From assembly GCF_001461695.1 (NCBI RefSeq), contig NZ_AUTC01000115.1:56533-120532 (forward strand): 64,000 nt of DNA. The letters run 5' to 3'. This DNA comes from Sinorhizobium fredii USDA 205. GTDB lineage: Bacteria > Pseudomonadota > Alphaproteobacteria > Rhizobiales > Rhizobiaceae. The notes beneath the pieces were generated by a model. The model was given only the letters and a program-made list of their open reading frames with translations, was not told where the DNA came from and did not search any database. Positions 9,285-18,436 of the stretch are shown here, piece by piece (position 1 is the stretch's first letter; every line of letters starts with the position of its first letter). The translations under genes were made by a program, and so were the position numbers.

Positions 9285-9950
9285 TCATCCGCCCACAACC
9301 TCGCCGGCCTCCTCCTCCTTCAGATAGCTCACCACCGCATCGGCGATCATCGTGCGGTGCCGGCCGATCGTCGCCGGCTCGGAGAGGTCGCGGCGGAAGA
9401 TCGTGCCGAAGGTGTAGCGGTTCGAGACGCGGAAGAAGCAGAAGGCGCTGATCAGCATGTGGATGTCGATCGGGTCGGCCTTGCGGCGAAAGGTGCCGTC
9501 CACTAGGCCGCGCTGGACTATGGCATCGATAGTCTGGATCACCGAGACGTTCAATTCGCGGATCGCCTCCGAACGCAGCATGTGGGCGGCGTGGTGGATG
9601 TTCTCGATGCTGACGAGCCGGACGAAGTCGGGATTGGCCTCGTCATGGTCGAAGGTGGTGGCGATGAGAGTGCGGAGCGCCTGTTCCGGCGGCAGGTTGG
9701 CGAGTTCCAGATCGGCCTCGAGCGTGCGGATCTTTCGGTATGAGCGCTCGAGCACGGCAAGATAGAGCGCTTCCTTGCTGCCGAAATAATAATAGATCAT
9801 CCGCTTCGAGGTGCGGGTCTTTTCGGCGATCGTATCCACCCTCGCGCCGGCGAGACCATGGGTGGAAAACTCCTCGGTCGCCACCTCGAGAATGTCTTCC
9901 TGAGTTCTCGCCGGATCGTTCTTCCTGCCGTTCATCTGCCGTTCGGCCAT
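9285..9950 (-). CDS. TetR family regulator (likely controls the TRAP/shikimate operon)
   Basis: About 221 residues from the ATG at 9950; the frame stays open to 10052, but the longer N-terminus (rich in Arg, Gly, Pro) is not family-like. ATG 9998 is another option. The TetR helix-turn-helix is clear: ILEVATEEFSTHGLAGARV followed by DTIAEKTRTSKRMIYYYFGSKEALY (about residues 18-60). The C-terminal part has the larger ligand domain of the CrtR/quinate-type regulators (HAAHMLRSEAIRELN). It is divergent from a TRAP transporter-shikimate gene set whose promoter holds an AACTAGTT palindrome, so it is probably the repressor of that operon. Confidence 0.85.
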   Translation of the reverse strand: MAERQMNGRKNDPARTQEDILEVATEEFSTHGLAGARVDTIAEKTRTSKRMIYYYFGSKEALYLAVLERSYRKIRTLEADLELANLPPEQALRTLIATTFDHDEANPDFVRLVSIENIHHAAHMLRSEAIRELNVSVIQTIDAIVQRGLVDGTFRRKADPIDIHMLISAFCFFRVSNRYTFGTIFRRDLSEPATIGRHRTMIADAVVSYLKEEEAGEVVGG

Positions 9951-10092
9951 CGTCGCGCGCTGCCCCGCTCTTCCACAAGCCCTTGTTCCGTCGGCCATAA
10001 TGCCCGCTTTTCCAGATCGAGCCGGAGGCCCCTCTCCCAAGCGATGCATCAAGACATATTCAGCTTGGCGCTTGCTTTCAATAGCAAGCCAC

Positions 10093-10121
10093 TTGACATC
10101 CGAACTAGTTAGTACATTTTA
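10093..10121 (+). promoter_or_regulatory. Putative promoter and TetR operator of the TRAP/shikimate operon
   Basis: TTGACA at 10093-10098 is a perfect -35, followed 17 bases later by ATTTTA (10116-10121). The spacer holds CGAACTAGTTAGTAC with the 8-bp palindrome AACTAGTT, placed where a repressor would block polymerase. The -10 is only moderate. Confidence 0.45.
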
Positions 10122-10243
10122 GAAAGACATTGCTGGACACGCGGAGGAGCGCGGGGTCCTGGCGGCCGGGATCTTCCGGCATTGGGAGACAAGCTCGCGC
10201 AAGCCGCGGCCACCAGGCCCGGTTTGTCGCTCGGGAGGAGCGC

Positions 10244-10810
10244 ATGACCCGCATCATCGATTTCTATTTCTTCGCGCTGAAGGTGACGATCGCCCTGCTG
10301 CTGGCCGGCATGGTCGTGCTCGTCTTCGGCAATGTCGTCCTGCGCTACGCCTTCAACCAGGGGATCACGGTCTCCGAGGAGCTGTCGCGCATCTTTTTCG
10401 TCTGGCTGACCTTTCTCGGCGCCGTCGTCGCCATGCGCGAACACGGCCATCTCGGCGTCGATACGCTCATCAAGCGGCTGCCGCCGCTCGGCGCCAAGAT
10501 CGCCGTGCTGATGGGCCACGCGCTGATGCTTTATGCCACCTGGCTGATGATCAGCGGCAGCTGGGCGCAGACGCTGATCAACCTTCATGTCGGCGCGCCG
10601 GCAACCGGGCTTTCCATGGGCTTCTTCTATGGCGCCGGTCTTGCCTTCGGCATTCCGGCCTTCCTGATCCTCCTCTCCGACGCCTTCGCCATCGCCACCG
10701 GCCGCATCGATGTGACGACCGCCGAACTGGTGCGCGACAGCGAGGACGAGGTCGCCCTCGACGAACTTCCCTCCTCGCCCGCCCTCGGGCCGGTTTCCGC
10801 GAAGCACTGA
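10244..10810 (+). CDS. TRAP transporter small permease (DctQ type)
   Basis: 188 residues from the ATG at 10244, chosen for GGGAGGAG 4 bases upstream; the frame is open to 10130 without a ribosome site. Four membrane helices and the DctQ hallmark segment (FGNVVLRYAFNQGITVSEEL, then FVWLTFLGAVVAMREHGHLGVD) are present. It pairs with DctM in the membrane to form a sodium- or proton-driven carboxylate importer. It is the first gene of a five-gene operon (dctQ-dctM-dctP-shikimate dehydrogenase-dehydroshikimate dehydratase). The genes fit uptake of quinate, shikimate or dehydroshikimate. Confidence 0.9.
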   Translation: MTRIIDFYFFALKVTIALLLAGMVVLVFGNVVLRYAFNQGITVSEELSRIFFVWLTFLGAVVAMREHGHLGVDTLIKRLPPLGAKIAVLMGHALMLYATWLMISGSWAQTLINLHVGAPATGLSMGFFYGAGLAFGIPAFLILLSDAFAIATGRIDVTTAELVRDSEDEVALDELPSSPALGPVSAKH

Positions 10811-10820
10811 GGAGGCGTCC

Positions 10821-12101
10821 ATGACCGTTTCGATCTTCATCGGCGCCCTTCTCGGTCCCATGGCGCTCGGCGTGCCGATCGCCTTCGCCCTGATCTTGAG
10901 CGGCGTCGCGCTGATGCTCTATCTCGGCCTCTTCGACGCGCAGATTGTCGCGCAGAACGTCCTGAACGGCGCCGACAGCTTTCCGCTGATGGCGGTGCCC
11001 TTCTTCCTGCTCGCCGGCGAGGTGATGAACACCGGCGGCCTTTCCCGGCGCATCGTCGCGCTTGCCATGGCCATGGTCGGCCACATCCGCGGCGGCCTCG
11101 GCTTCGTGGCGATCTTTGCCGCCTGCATTCTCTCCAGCCTCTCGGGCTCGGCCGTTGCCGATGCGGCGGCACTCGGTGCGCTGCTTCTGCCGATGATGCT
11201 GAAGAGCGGCCATGACGCGGCGCGGGCCGGCGGCCTGCTGGCGTCTGCCTCGATCATCGGTCCGATCATTCCGCCGTCGATCGGCTTTATCCTCTACGGC
11301 GTCGTCGGCGGCGTCTCGATCACCAAGCTGTTCCTCGCCGGCATCTTTCCCGGGCTGATGATCGCCGCGGCACTTTGCATCACCTGGTTCATCGTCGCCC
11401 GCAAGGAGCAGTTCGAACTGCCGCCGAAGGAGAGCGGCGCGGTGCGGCTCCAGGCCCTCGCCGACAGCATCTGGGCGCTCATGCTGCCGGTGATCATCAT
11501 CGTCGGCCTGAAGTTCGGCGTCTTCACGCCGACCGAAGCGGGCGTGGTCGCGGCCGTCTATTCGCTCTTCGTCGCGATGGTCGTCTATCGCGAGCTGCCC
11601 CCGGCCCAGCTCTTCCACGTCTTCGTCGCGGCCGCCAAGATCACCGCCGTCGTCATGTTCCTGGTCGCCTGCGCCGCGGTCTCGGCCTGGCTGATCACCG
11701 TTGCCGACGTGCCCGGCGCGCTCGCCGCCCTCGTCGAACCGCTGATGGACAACCAGACGCTGCTCCTCATCGCGATCATGGCGCTGATCGTCGTCGTTGG
11801 CACCGCCATGGACATGACGCCGACCATCCTGGTGATGACGCCGGTCTTGATGCCGATCATCAAACAGGCGGGCATCGACCCGGTCTATTTCGGCGTGCTG
11901 TTCATCATCAACAATTCGATCGGCCTCATCACGCCGCCGGTCGGCACGGTGCTGAACGTCATCTGTGGCGTCTCGAAGCTGTCGATGGAAGACCTGATGA
12001 AGGGCGTGATGCCCTTTCTGATCGCCGAACTGATCGTTCTGTTCCTGCTTGTCCTGTTCCCTGAGCTGGTGACCGTTCCGGTCTCCTGGTTCGGGCACTG
12101 A
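10821..12101 (+). CDS. TRAP transporter large permease (DctM type)
   Basis: 426 residues, the standard DctM length, with about 12 membrane helices. Family marks are MALGVPIAFALILSGVALML near the start, NGADSFPLMAVPFFLLAGEVMN (split here by its helix break), SSLSGSAVADAAALG, IIPPSIGFILYGVV, and near the end GLITPPVGTVLNVICGV. It carries the ion-coupled translocation step. GAGGAGG precedes the start, 10 bases after dctQ, so the two are co-translated. A short GGCCGGC hairpin (12128-12147) sits before the next gene, possibly raising relative expression of the binding protein. Confidence 0.93.
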   Translation: MTVSIFIGALLGPMALGVPIAFALILSGVALMLYLGLFDAQIVAQNVLNGADSFPLMAVPFFLLAGEVMNTGGLSRRIVALAMAMVGHIRGGLGFVAIFAACILSSLSGSAVADAAALGALLLPMMLKSGHDAARAGGLLASASIIGPIIPPSIGFILYGVVGGVSITKLFLAGIFPGLMIAAALCITWFIVARKEQFELPPKESGAVRLQALADSIWALMLPVIIIVGLKFGVFTPTEAGVVAAVYSLFVAMVVYRELPPAQLFHVFVAAAKITAVVMFLVACAAVSAWLITVADVPGALAALVEPLMDNQTLLLIAIMALIVVVGTAMDMTPTILVMTPVLMPIIKQAGIDPVYFGVLFIINNSIGLITPPVGTVLNVICGVSKLSMEDLMKGVMPFLIAELIVLFLLVLFPELVTVPVSWFGH

Positions 12102-12164
12102 CACTGACTTTCGCGCTTATTCAACGCGGCCGGCGGGAGTGCCGGCCCAACCCGGGAGGAAAAC

Positions 12165-13178
12165 ATGTTGAAATTGACGAAACTGGCACTGGGCCTCGCC
12201 CTGCCGCTCGCCCTGCTGACCGCAGAGCCGACGCTCGCGGAGATCGGCGAACACACGCTGAAATTCGCCTCGGCCAACAACAAGGGTCACCCGCAGGTGA
12301 CCGGAATGGAGAAGTTCGCCGAGTTGGTGAAGGAAAAGAGCGGCGGCAAGATCGAAGTGAAGCTCTTCCCCGGCGGCACGCTCGGCGGCGACGTCCAGAC
12401 CGTCTCGGCGCTGCAGGGCGGCGTCATCGAGATGACGGTTCTGAACGCCGGCATCCTCGCCAACAACGTCAAGCAGTTCGGCGCCGTCGACCTTCCATTC
12501 CTCTTCAACAGCGGCGAAGAGGCCGACAAGGTGATGGACGGCCCGTTCGGCGAGAGCCTCATGAAGCTGCTGCCTGACACCGGCCTCGTCGGCCTCGGCT
12601 ATTGGGAGCTCGGCTTCCGCAACCTCACGAACAATCGCCATGCGGTGACCAAGCTCGAGGACATCAAGGGGCTGAAGATCCGCACGATCCAGTCGCCGAT
12701 CCCGCTCGAGCTCTTCAACACGCTCGGCGCCAATGCCGTGCCGCTGCCCTACACCGAGCTCTACACGGCGCTCGAGACCGGCACGGTCGACGGCCAGGAG
12801 AACCCGGCGGCCAACATCCTGAACGCCAAGTTCTACGAAGTGCAGAAATACATGACGCTCACCCGTCACCAGTACAATCCGCAGATCGTGCTGGTCAGCA
12901 AGAAGTTCTGGGACGGGCTGAACGACGAGGAGAAGGCCGTGCTGCAGTCGGCGGCGACCGAAGCGCGCGACTTCCAGCGCAAGGTTTCGCGCGAGAAGGA
13001 CGCCGAGGCGCTCGAGGAAATCAAGAAGACCGGCATGGAGGTCAGCGAGCTCAGCCCCGAGGAAACGCAGAAGCTGCGCGATGCCGTCAAGCCGGTGATC
13101 GAGAAGTTCAGCGCCGAGATCGGTGCCGACACGGTGCAGGCGCTCTTCAAGGAGATCGGCGCGGCCCGCGGCCAGTAA
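12165..13178 (+). CDS. TRAP transporter substrate-binding protein (DctP family)
   Basis: 337 residues with a Sec signal peptide (LKLTKLALGLALPLALLTAEPTLA, cut near residue 25). DctP marks follow: TLKFASANNKGHPQVTGMEKFAE, then KIEVKLFPGGTLGGDVQTV, the central RNLTNNRHAVTKLEDIKGLKIR with the Arg that salt-bridges the substrate carboxylate, and TALETGTVDGQENPAANI. It captures a carboxylic acid in the periplasm for DctQM. Given the downstream enzymes the ligand is probably quinate, shikimate or a relative (inference). GGGAGGAAAA gives a strong ribosome site. A stable 11-bp hairpin follows the gene. Confidence 0.92.
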   Translation: MLKLTKLALGLALPLALLTAEPTLAEIGEHTLKFASANNKGHPQVTGMEKFAELVKEKSGGKIEVKLFPGGTLGGDVQTVSALQGGVIEMTVLNAGILANNVKQFGAVDLPFLFNSGEEADKVMDGPFGESLMKLLPDTGLVGLGYWELGFRNLTNNRHAVTKLEDIKGLKIRTIQSPIPLELFNTLGANAVPLPYTELYTALETGTVDGQENPAANILNAKFYEVQKYMTLTRHQYNPQIVLVSKKFWDGLNDEEKAVLQSAATEARDFQRKVSREKDAEALEEIKKTGMEVSELSPEETQKLRDAVKPVIEKFSAEIGADTVQALFKEIGAARGQ

Positions 13179-13190
13179 CCAGCCAGGCTT

Positions 13191-13219
13191 CCGGTCCGCC
13201 GTCTCAAGCGGCGGACCGG
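13191..13219 (+). promoter_or_regulatory. Intercistronic hairpin after the binding-protein gene
   Basis: CCGGTCCGCCG (13191-13201) and CGGCGGACCGG (13209-13219) form a perfect 11-bp stem with a 7-base loop. It has no T-run and sits inside the operon between dctP and the shikimate dehydrogenase gene. Such hairpins often protect upstream mRNA, so the binding protein is made in excess over the enzymes. Confidence 0.5.
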
Positions 13220-13258
13220 GTGAAGCGCGACGGGATGGACAAAGTGGAACCGGAAAAC

Positions 13259-14119
13259 ATGACCGAAACGCTTGTAAGACCCTTGAAGGCTGGCCTGATC
13301 GGCGCCGGCATCCAGGCCTCGCTGACCCCGGCGATGCATATGGCCGAGGGCGCCGCCCAGGGGCTCGGCTACGACTACGAGTTGATCGACCTGCAGGCGC
13401 TCGGCGCCACGGAGGACGACCTGCCGCGGCTGCTCGCCGAGGCGGAGGGCCGCGGCCTTGCCGGGCTCAACATCACCCATCCGTGCAAGCAGGCCGTCAT
13501 CGCCCATCTCGACGAACTCGCCCCCGACGCCCGCCGGCTCGGCGCGGTCAACACCGTGGTGCTGAAGGGCGGACGGCGCTTTGGCCACAATACCGACTGG
13601 TGGGGCTTCGGCGAAGGCTTCAAGCGCGGTCTGCCGGGCGCCAACCTCTCCTCCGCCGTGCAGCTCGGCGCCGGCGGCGCCGGCGTGGCGACGGCCTATG
13701 CGGGCCTCTCGCTCGGCCTCAGCCAGCTTACCGTGTTCGATCGCGAGCCGGAACGGGCCGAGGCGCTTGCCGAGATGCTTTCGACGCTCTTTCCCGAGGC
13801 GGAAATCGCCGCCGGCACCGATCTCGCCGCTGCGATGCTTGACGCCGCAGGGCTGATCCACGCCACCCCGACCGGCATGGCGAAATATCCGGGGCTGCCG
13901 CTCGACCCCGAGCTGCTTGCGGCGCGCCACTGGGTCGCCGAAATCGTCTACTTCCCGCTCGAAACGGCGCTCCTCAAGGAAGCCAACCGACGCGGCTGCC
14001 GCACGCTTGACGGGGGCGGCATGGCGGTGTTCCAGGCGGTCGGCGCCTTCCGGCTGTTCACCGGCCTCGAACCGGATGCGACCCGCATGCTCGACCATTT
14101 CAAGGCAATGACGGGGTGA
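13259..14119 (+). CDS. aroE: Shikimate dehydrogenase-like protein
   Basis: About 286 residues from the ATG at 13259 (the ATG at 13235 is an alternative; neither has a strong ribosome site). The substrate lobe has SLTPAMHMAEGA and NITHPCKQ, whose Lys is catalytic, and HNTDWWGFGEG, whose Asp completes the pair. The NAD(P) lobe has GAGGAGVATAYA. C-terminal GGGMAVFQAVGAFRLFTG is typical. It interconverts shikimate and 3-dehydroshikimate, or quinate and dehydroquinate. Placement between a TRAP importer and a dehydroshikimate dehydratase points to catabolism rather than aromatic amino acid synthesis. Confidence 0.88.
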   Translation: MTETLVRPLKAGLIGAGIQASLTPAMHMAEGAAQGLGYDYELIDLQALGATEDDLPRLLAEAEGRGLAGLNITHPCKQAVIAHLDELAPDARRLGAVNTVVLKGGRRFGHNTDWWGFGEGFKRGLPGANLSSAVQLGAGGAGVATAYAGLSLGLSQLTVFDREPERAEALAEMLSTLFPEAEIAAGTDLAAAMLDAAGLIHATPTGMAKYPGLPLDPELLAARHWVAEIVYFPLETALLKEANRRGCRTLDGGGMAVFQAVGAFRLFTGLEPDATRMLDHFKAMTG

Positions 14120-14179
14120 GGAACTGATCGGTGGGCTGGCGCACCCCCCCATAACAAGTGTAAAAGCGAGGACAGGACG

Positions 14180-16069
14180 ATGAAGACCTCGATAGCGACA
14201 GTTTCCTTGAGCGGCGACTTGAGCGACAAGCTGCGCGCCATTGCCAAGGCCGGCTTCGATGGCGTCGAGATATTCGAGAACGACTTCCTCGCCTTCGACG
14301 AGAGCCCGCGCGAAGTCGGCCGGATGGTGCGCGACTTCGGCCTCGAGATCAGCCTCTTCCAGCCGTTCCGAGATTTCGAAGGCATGCCGGAGCCCTTGAG
14401 GACGCGCACCTTCGACCGGGCCGAGCGCAAGTTCGACCTGATGCAGGAGCTCGGCACCGACCTCGTCCTCGTCTGCTCGAATGTCTCGCCGGCAGCACTC
14501 GGCGGCATCGACCGGGCCGCCGCCGATTTCCGCGAGCTCGGCGAACGCGCCGCAAAACGGGGCCTGAGGGTCGGCTATGAGGCGCTCGCCTGGGGCCGCC
14601 ATATCAGCGATCATCGCGACGCCTGGGAGATCGTCCGGCGCGCCGACCATTCGAATATTGGCCTGATACTCGATAGCTTCCACACGCTGTCGCGAAAGAT
14701 CGAGGTCAACTCGATCCGCTCGATCCCGAAGGAGAAGGTCTTCATCGTCCAACTCGCCGATGCGCCGCTGATCGACATGGACCTGCTCTATTGGAGCCGT
14801 CACTTCCGCAACATGCCCGGCGAAGGCGACCTGCCGGTCACCGACTTCACCCGCGCCGTGGCGGCGACCGGCTATGACGGCTACCTGTCACTGGAAATCT
14901 TCAACGACCAGTTCCGCGGCGGCAACGCCAATGCCATTGCCGTCGACGGCTATCGCTCGCTGATTTATCTGGGCGACCAGGTCAAGCGCGCCGAGCCGGA
15001 TATCCGGCTACCGGTTCCGGATATGCCGCCGCGCGTCGATGTGAAGGGCGTCGCCTTCGTCGAGTTCACCGCATCGGAAGAGGAAGCGGTCGAGCTCGAA
15101 GCGCTGATCCGCACGATCGGCTTTCGCAAGGCGGCGCGGCACCGGACGAAACAGGTGCTGGTCTACCGCCAGGGCGCGATCAACCTGGTGGTCAACACCG
15201 AGCGCGAGGGCTTCGCCAGCGCCTCCTATCTGGTGCACGGCACTTCCGCCTATGCCTTCGGCCTCATGGTCGACGATGCCGCCGCCACCGCGGTACGGGC
15301 CCGCGCCCTTGGCGCCGAGCCCTTCGATCAGGCCGTCGGGCCGGGGGAGCTCATGGTCCCGGCGATCCGCGGCGTCGGCGGCGGCCTCATCTATTTCCTT
15401 GACGAGAAATCCGGCCTCGCGAAGATCTGGGAGATCGAATTCGAACCGGTGACCGATGACGACCCGGTGGCGCCGGCCGGCCTCACCGCCATCGACCACG
15501 TCGCCCAGACGGTCAAATACGAGGAGTTGCTGACCTGGCTACTTTTCTACACGTCGTTGCTCGACACGCGGAAGACGCCGATGGTCGACATCATCGACCC
15601 GGCCGGCATCGTCCGCAGCCAGGTCGTCGAAAACGACGCCGGCACGCTGCGCCTGACGCTGAACGGCGCGGAGAACCGCAACACGCTTGCCGGCCGCTTT
15701 ATCGCCGAAACCTTTGGCTCCGGCGTCCAGCACCTCGCGTTTGCGACGGACGACATCTTCGCGACCGCTGCAGCCCTCAGGGCGAACGGTTTCAAGGCGC
15801 TGCCGATTTCGCCCAACTACTATGACGACGTCGAGGCCCGCTTCGGCCTCGAGGCCGAACTGGTCGAGCGGCTGAAGGCGGAAAACATCCTCTACGATCG
15901 CGACGACAGCGGCGAATTTTTCCAGCTCTACAGCCCGACCTATGGCGAAGGCTTCTTCTTCGAGATCATCGAACGGCGCGGCTACCGTGGCTACGGCGCC
16001 GCCAACGCCATCTTCCGCATCGCGGCGCTGAAGAAGCATTTGCGCCCGGACGGTATGCCGAAGGGGTGA
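14180..16069 (+). CDS. quiC: Fused 3-dehydroshikimate dehydratase (TIM barrel + HPPD-like VOC domain)
   Basis: 629 residues in two parts. Residues 1-270 form an AP-endonuclease-2/xylose isomerase-like barrel (KAGFDGVEIFENDFLAFDE, VCSNVSP, GYEALAWGRHISDH, NIGLILDSFHTL, YDGYLSLEIFND) with the metal-binding Glu, Asp, His and Glu seen in dehydroshikimate dehydratases. Residues 285-620 are a double VOC module like 4-hydroxyphenylpyruvate dioxygenase (GLTAIDHVAQTV; SGVQHLAFATDDIF; ending EIIERRGYRGYGAANA). By family this converts dehydroshikimate to protocatechuate, feeding the beta-ketoadipate route. It is the last gene of the TRAP operon. Confident in family; the pathway is inferred from neighbours. 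Confidence 0.85.
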   Translation: MKTSIATVSLSGDLSDKLRAIAKAGFDGVEIFENDFLAFDESPREVGRMVRDFGLEISLFQPFRDFEGMPEPLRTRTFDRAERKFDLMQELGTDLVLVCSNVSPAALGGIDRAAADFRELGERAAKRGLRVGYEALAWGRHISDHRDAWEIVRRADHSNIGLILDSFHTLSRKIEVNSIRSIPKEKVFIVQLADAPLIDMDLLYWSRHFRNMPGEGDLPVTDFTRAVAATGYDGYLSLEIFNDQFRGGNANAIAVDGYRSLIYLGDQVKRAEPDIRLPVPDMPPRVDVKGVAFVEFTASEEEAVELEALIRTIGFRKAARHRTKQVLVYRQGAINLVVNTEREGFASASYLVHGTSAYAFGLMVDDAAATAVRARALGAEPFDQAVGPGELMVPAIRGVGGGLIYFLDEKSGLAKIWEIEFEPVTDDDPVAPAGLTAIDHVAQTVKYEELLTWLLFYTSLLDTRKTPMVDIIDPAGIVRSQVVENDAGTLRLTLNGAENRNTLAGRFIAETFGSGVQHLAFATDDIFATAAALRANGFKALPISPNYYDDVEARFGLEAELVERLKAENILYDRDDSGEFFQLYSPTYGEGFFFEIIERRGYRGYGAANAIFRIAALKKHLRPDGMPKG

Positions 16070-16286
16070 GTGGGGGGCGTACGTTTGCCCGCACCTCTAC
16101 GGAGCTGCGGACTATGCAGCATATCCTGGGAAACTTCGGCATAGCATTCAGCGATATCCCGCTTGCTGCTACGCTTGAATATAGACGCTTATGAGGTGTT
16201 CACACCTCTGCAAGAGGTGCCCGACACGTTCTCGCGAAACGTCGCTGCGAAGGTTTCGGAGCGGATAGTGTTTCGTATGCTCTTCA

Positions 16287-17441
16287 CTAAGCACTCGCCA
16301 GCGGCGACAGCCCACTCGCCTCCAGCCGGCACTCCTGCGAGCCGATCGATATCTTGTTGCCGCGCCAGTCGGCGCTGCCCGCGAGCCAGCTGCGGACCCA
16401 GATGATCGGCAGCAACAGGTCGCGCGTGAGCATGGCGACGGGCGACCAGCGGGAAAGATGCCAGTTCTTCCGATGGACGAGGACGAGTTCCGGCAGGTAG
16501 GCAGCGGTCGCGACAAAGCCGGCAACGGGAAGTAGGCTGTGGCCTGCAGCGATAGCGGCGACCGCCGACAGAATGAGCGGCGGCACCACGCCAGCCAGGA
16601 TTTCCGGCGCGAAGAACTGGGGAAAAGTGACGCGCCGCAACCGCGCCCAGCGGCACTGCCGCGCCCAGACCTCGCGGAACGTGCGGGTGCCGAGCGGCTG
16701 TTCGAACGGCGCGGAAACGAGATGCACCTTCAGGCCGAGGCTTCTCACCAGTTTCGTTGCGGCCGCATCCTCAGCGATCTCCGACGCCAGTGCCTGAATG
16801 CCGCCGTGGGCATTCAGCATGCATTTGCGCCAGAGCATGCTCTTGCCCTGCGCAAACCCGAACCCAAGCGCCTCGCCGGCGTATTGCCAGCGCGCCTGGT
16901 GGGCGTTGAGAAACGCACATTCAACCTCTGCCCAAAATCCGTGCGGGCGTGAGCCGAGCGGGGTCGAGCAAACCAGCCCACTATCCGACCGCCACGCCGC
17001 CATCAGCCGAATGAGATAATCAGCCGGCATAAGAACGTTCGAGTCGGCGAGAACCACCCATTCATGCGCAGCCGCACTCCAGCCCTTGACGCAGTTGTTC
17101 AGCTTGGGATTGGCGCTGATCCGGTCGTCCCCGACAAGAATTGTTGCAGGAACGGCCGGGTGGCGCAGACGCACTTCCTCGATCAATGGGATCACCGGAT
17201 CCTTCGCGTCAGCTATGCAGAAGATGACTTCGTAGTCCGGCCAATCGAGGCGAAAAGCGCTCTGGAGCGTTTCCCGGGAAAATTCCTCAAGGCCGCATAG
17301 CGGGATCACCACAGAGACAGGAGGCCGACGCAACGTCTTGGGCTGAGGGCTGAGACGAGGCCAGATACGCCAGCCCGCAATCATCAGGCTCAACACGTTG
17401 ATGGCCAGAAATGCACCGGCGGCGAACAAATTCAGCATCAT
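16287..17441 (-). CDS. Membrane glycosyltransferase (GT2/GT21, ceramide-glucosyltransferase-like)
   Basis: 384 residues. An N-terminal membrane helix (about 1-28) precedes a GT-A catalytic domain (VSVVIPLCGLEE; CIADAKDP with the first Asp; VLADSNV as the DxD-like second; EIAEDAA as the third acidic site) and RQCRWARLRR, equivalent to the Q-x-x-R-W motif. Two or three C-terminal helices follow. This plan matches ceramide glucosyltransferase and HpnI-type enzymes that put a sugar on a membrane lipid. The acceptor cannot be read from sequence. It is a single gene with no clear partner. Confidence 0.78.
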   Translation of the reverse strand: MMLNLFAAGAFLAINVLSLMIAGWRIWPRLSPQPKTLRRPPVSVVIPLCGLEEFSRETLQSAFRLDWPDYEVIFCIADAKDPVIPLIEEVRLRHPAVPATILVGDDRISANPKLNNCVKGWSAAAHEWVVLADSNVLMPADYLIRLMAAWRSDSGLVCSTPLGSRPHGFWAEVECAFLNAHQARWQYAGEALGFGFAQGKSMLWRKCMLNAHGGIQALASEIAEDAAATKLVRSLGLKVHLVSAPFEQPLGTRTFREVWARQCRWARLRRVTFPQFFAPEILAGVVPPLILSAVAAIAAGHSLLPVAGFVATAAYLPELVLVHRKNWHLSRWSPVAMLTRDLLLPIIWVRSWLAGSADWRGNKISIGSQECRLEASGLSPLASA

Positions 17442-17635
17442 TTACCCAGCTACGAGCCGCGTCGCCATTCTGGCGAACTCAGGCGCACAGATAAACATCA
17501 CCGGAAGATGACATGGCTATGACACCCAGGACCCAGCTGGGAGCAAGTACCCAGAAGGCATGAAAGGCATTCACCCCGCCCCTTGGGCAGTGCTTTGTCG
17601 AGTGATTGCCGTTTGTCCTTAATTGCTGCGAGCGG

Positions 17636-18106
17636 CTACTGCGACTTTTGGGGATCGTCCGCCGGATTGACATACTTGATGCCCCACGGCCCATTGGTCG
17701 TAATCTGGACGACGGTCTCTTCGTCGAAGTAAGCGAAATGTGCCATGCCGGACGGCAGTGCGAAGAAGCTGCCAGCGGGCAGTGCCTTGGCGGCACTCCG
17801 ATCGGCGGTCTCTCCCATTCCAAGATTGATGGTCCCCGAGATGACTGTGACCACTTCATTCGCTGGATGCGTATGCGGCGAGACCGCGTAGCCCGACGGC
17901 ACTTTGAGCCGGAGCGCAAATAGGCCCTCCTTGGTGGGATCGCCGAACAGGACCGCCGTTTCCGCTCCGGCAGGTAGTATTTTCGGGGCCGGGGTCCACT
18001 TGACCTCATTGGGCACGATTATCGTGTGCGCATCTTCTCCCGAGGCAAAGGAGGCGATCCCGCAGAGTCCGATGAAGACGACGGCGGTTAGTGACGCGTT
18101 TTTCAT
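17636..18106 (-). CDS. Secreted cupin-domain protein
   Basis: 156 residues with a signal peptide (KNASLTAVVFIGLCGIASFA, cut after ASG/E near residue 23). One cupin barrel follows: the first motif SPHTHPANEVVTVISG gives metal ligands His, His and Glu, and the second is near PAGSFFALPSGMAHFAYF with His. It is probably a small periplasmic metal-binding protein of unknown function. The C-terminal PWGIKYVNPADDP is typical of this secreted cupin group. It stands alone, upstream of and divergent from the MscS gene. Confidence 0.8.
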   Translation of the reverse strand: MKNASLTAVVFIGLCGIASFASGEDAHTIIVPNEVKWTPAPKILPAGAETAVLFGDPTKEGLFALRLKVPSGYAVSPHTHPANEVVTVISGTINLGMGETADRSAAKALPAGSFFALPSGMAHFAYFDEETVVQITTNGPWGIKYVNPADDPQKSQ

Positions 18107-18436
18107 GATGAACCTCCATCTGTCGCCGCGCCTTCCACCTCGGCTGCGCGCCGGGGCAGGCTCGCGAAACGCTGAGGATAAGTCCGCAGGCCGTCTCCAA
18201 GCAAGCGCGTCCGATCATGCGAGGTTGATCCGGCAGCCGATGAGGGACCACCGACCTTTGTCGCGTCCGAAGCCGCGCCGCCGCATCGGTCGCCGAATTG
18301 AACAAAACCCCTGCCCGGTTGGTTATATGACTGCACCGAGCGCCTTTTCAGGCGCACGGCGTCCGTTGCTTTTCCCGGTCCCGGATCGACCCATTTCCTG
18401 GGAACAGGCAGCAGCCAAATCGCGAAGAGAAAGACG
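18107..18436. other. Intergenic region between divergent cupin and MscS genes
   Basis: 330 bases that should hold both promoters. A short hairpin (GCGCCT-TTTC-AGGCGC, 18340-18355) is present. No credible gene, repeat copy or strong sigma-70 promoter was recognised. Confidence 0.4.

Noticed and set aside
10578..12104. Long antisense open frame opposite dctM (508 codons)
   Set aside because: It mirrors the strongly conserved DctM gene; its product is Asp/Arg/His-rich with no motif, a typical high-GC shadow.
18340..18355. Short GCGCCT/AGGCGC hairpin as a fourth copy of the 100-bp repeat
   Set aside because: Only the small loop part is similar; the linker and the second stem are missing.
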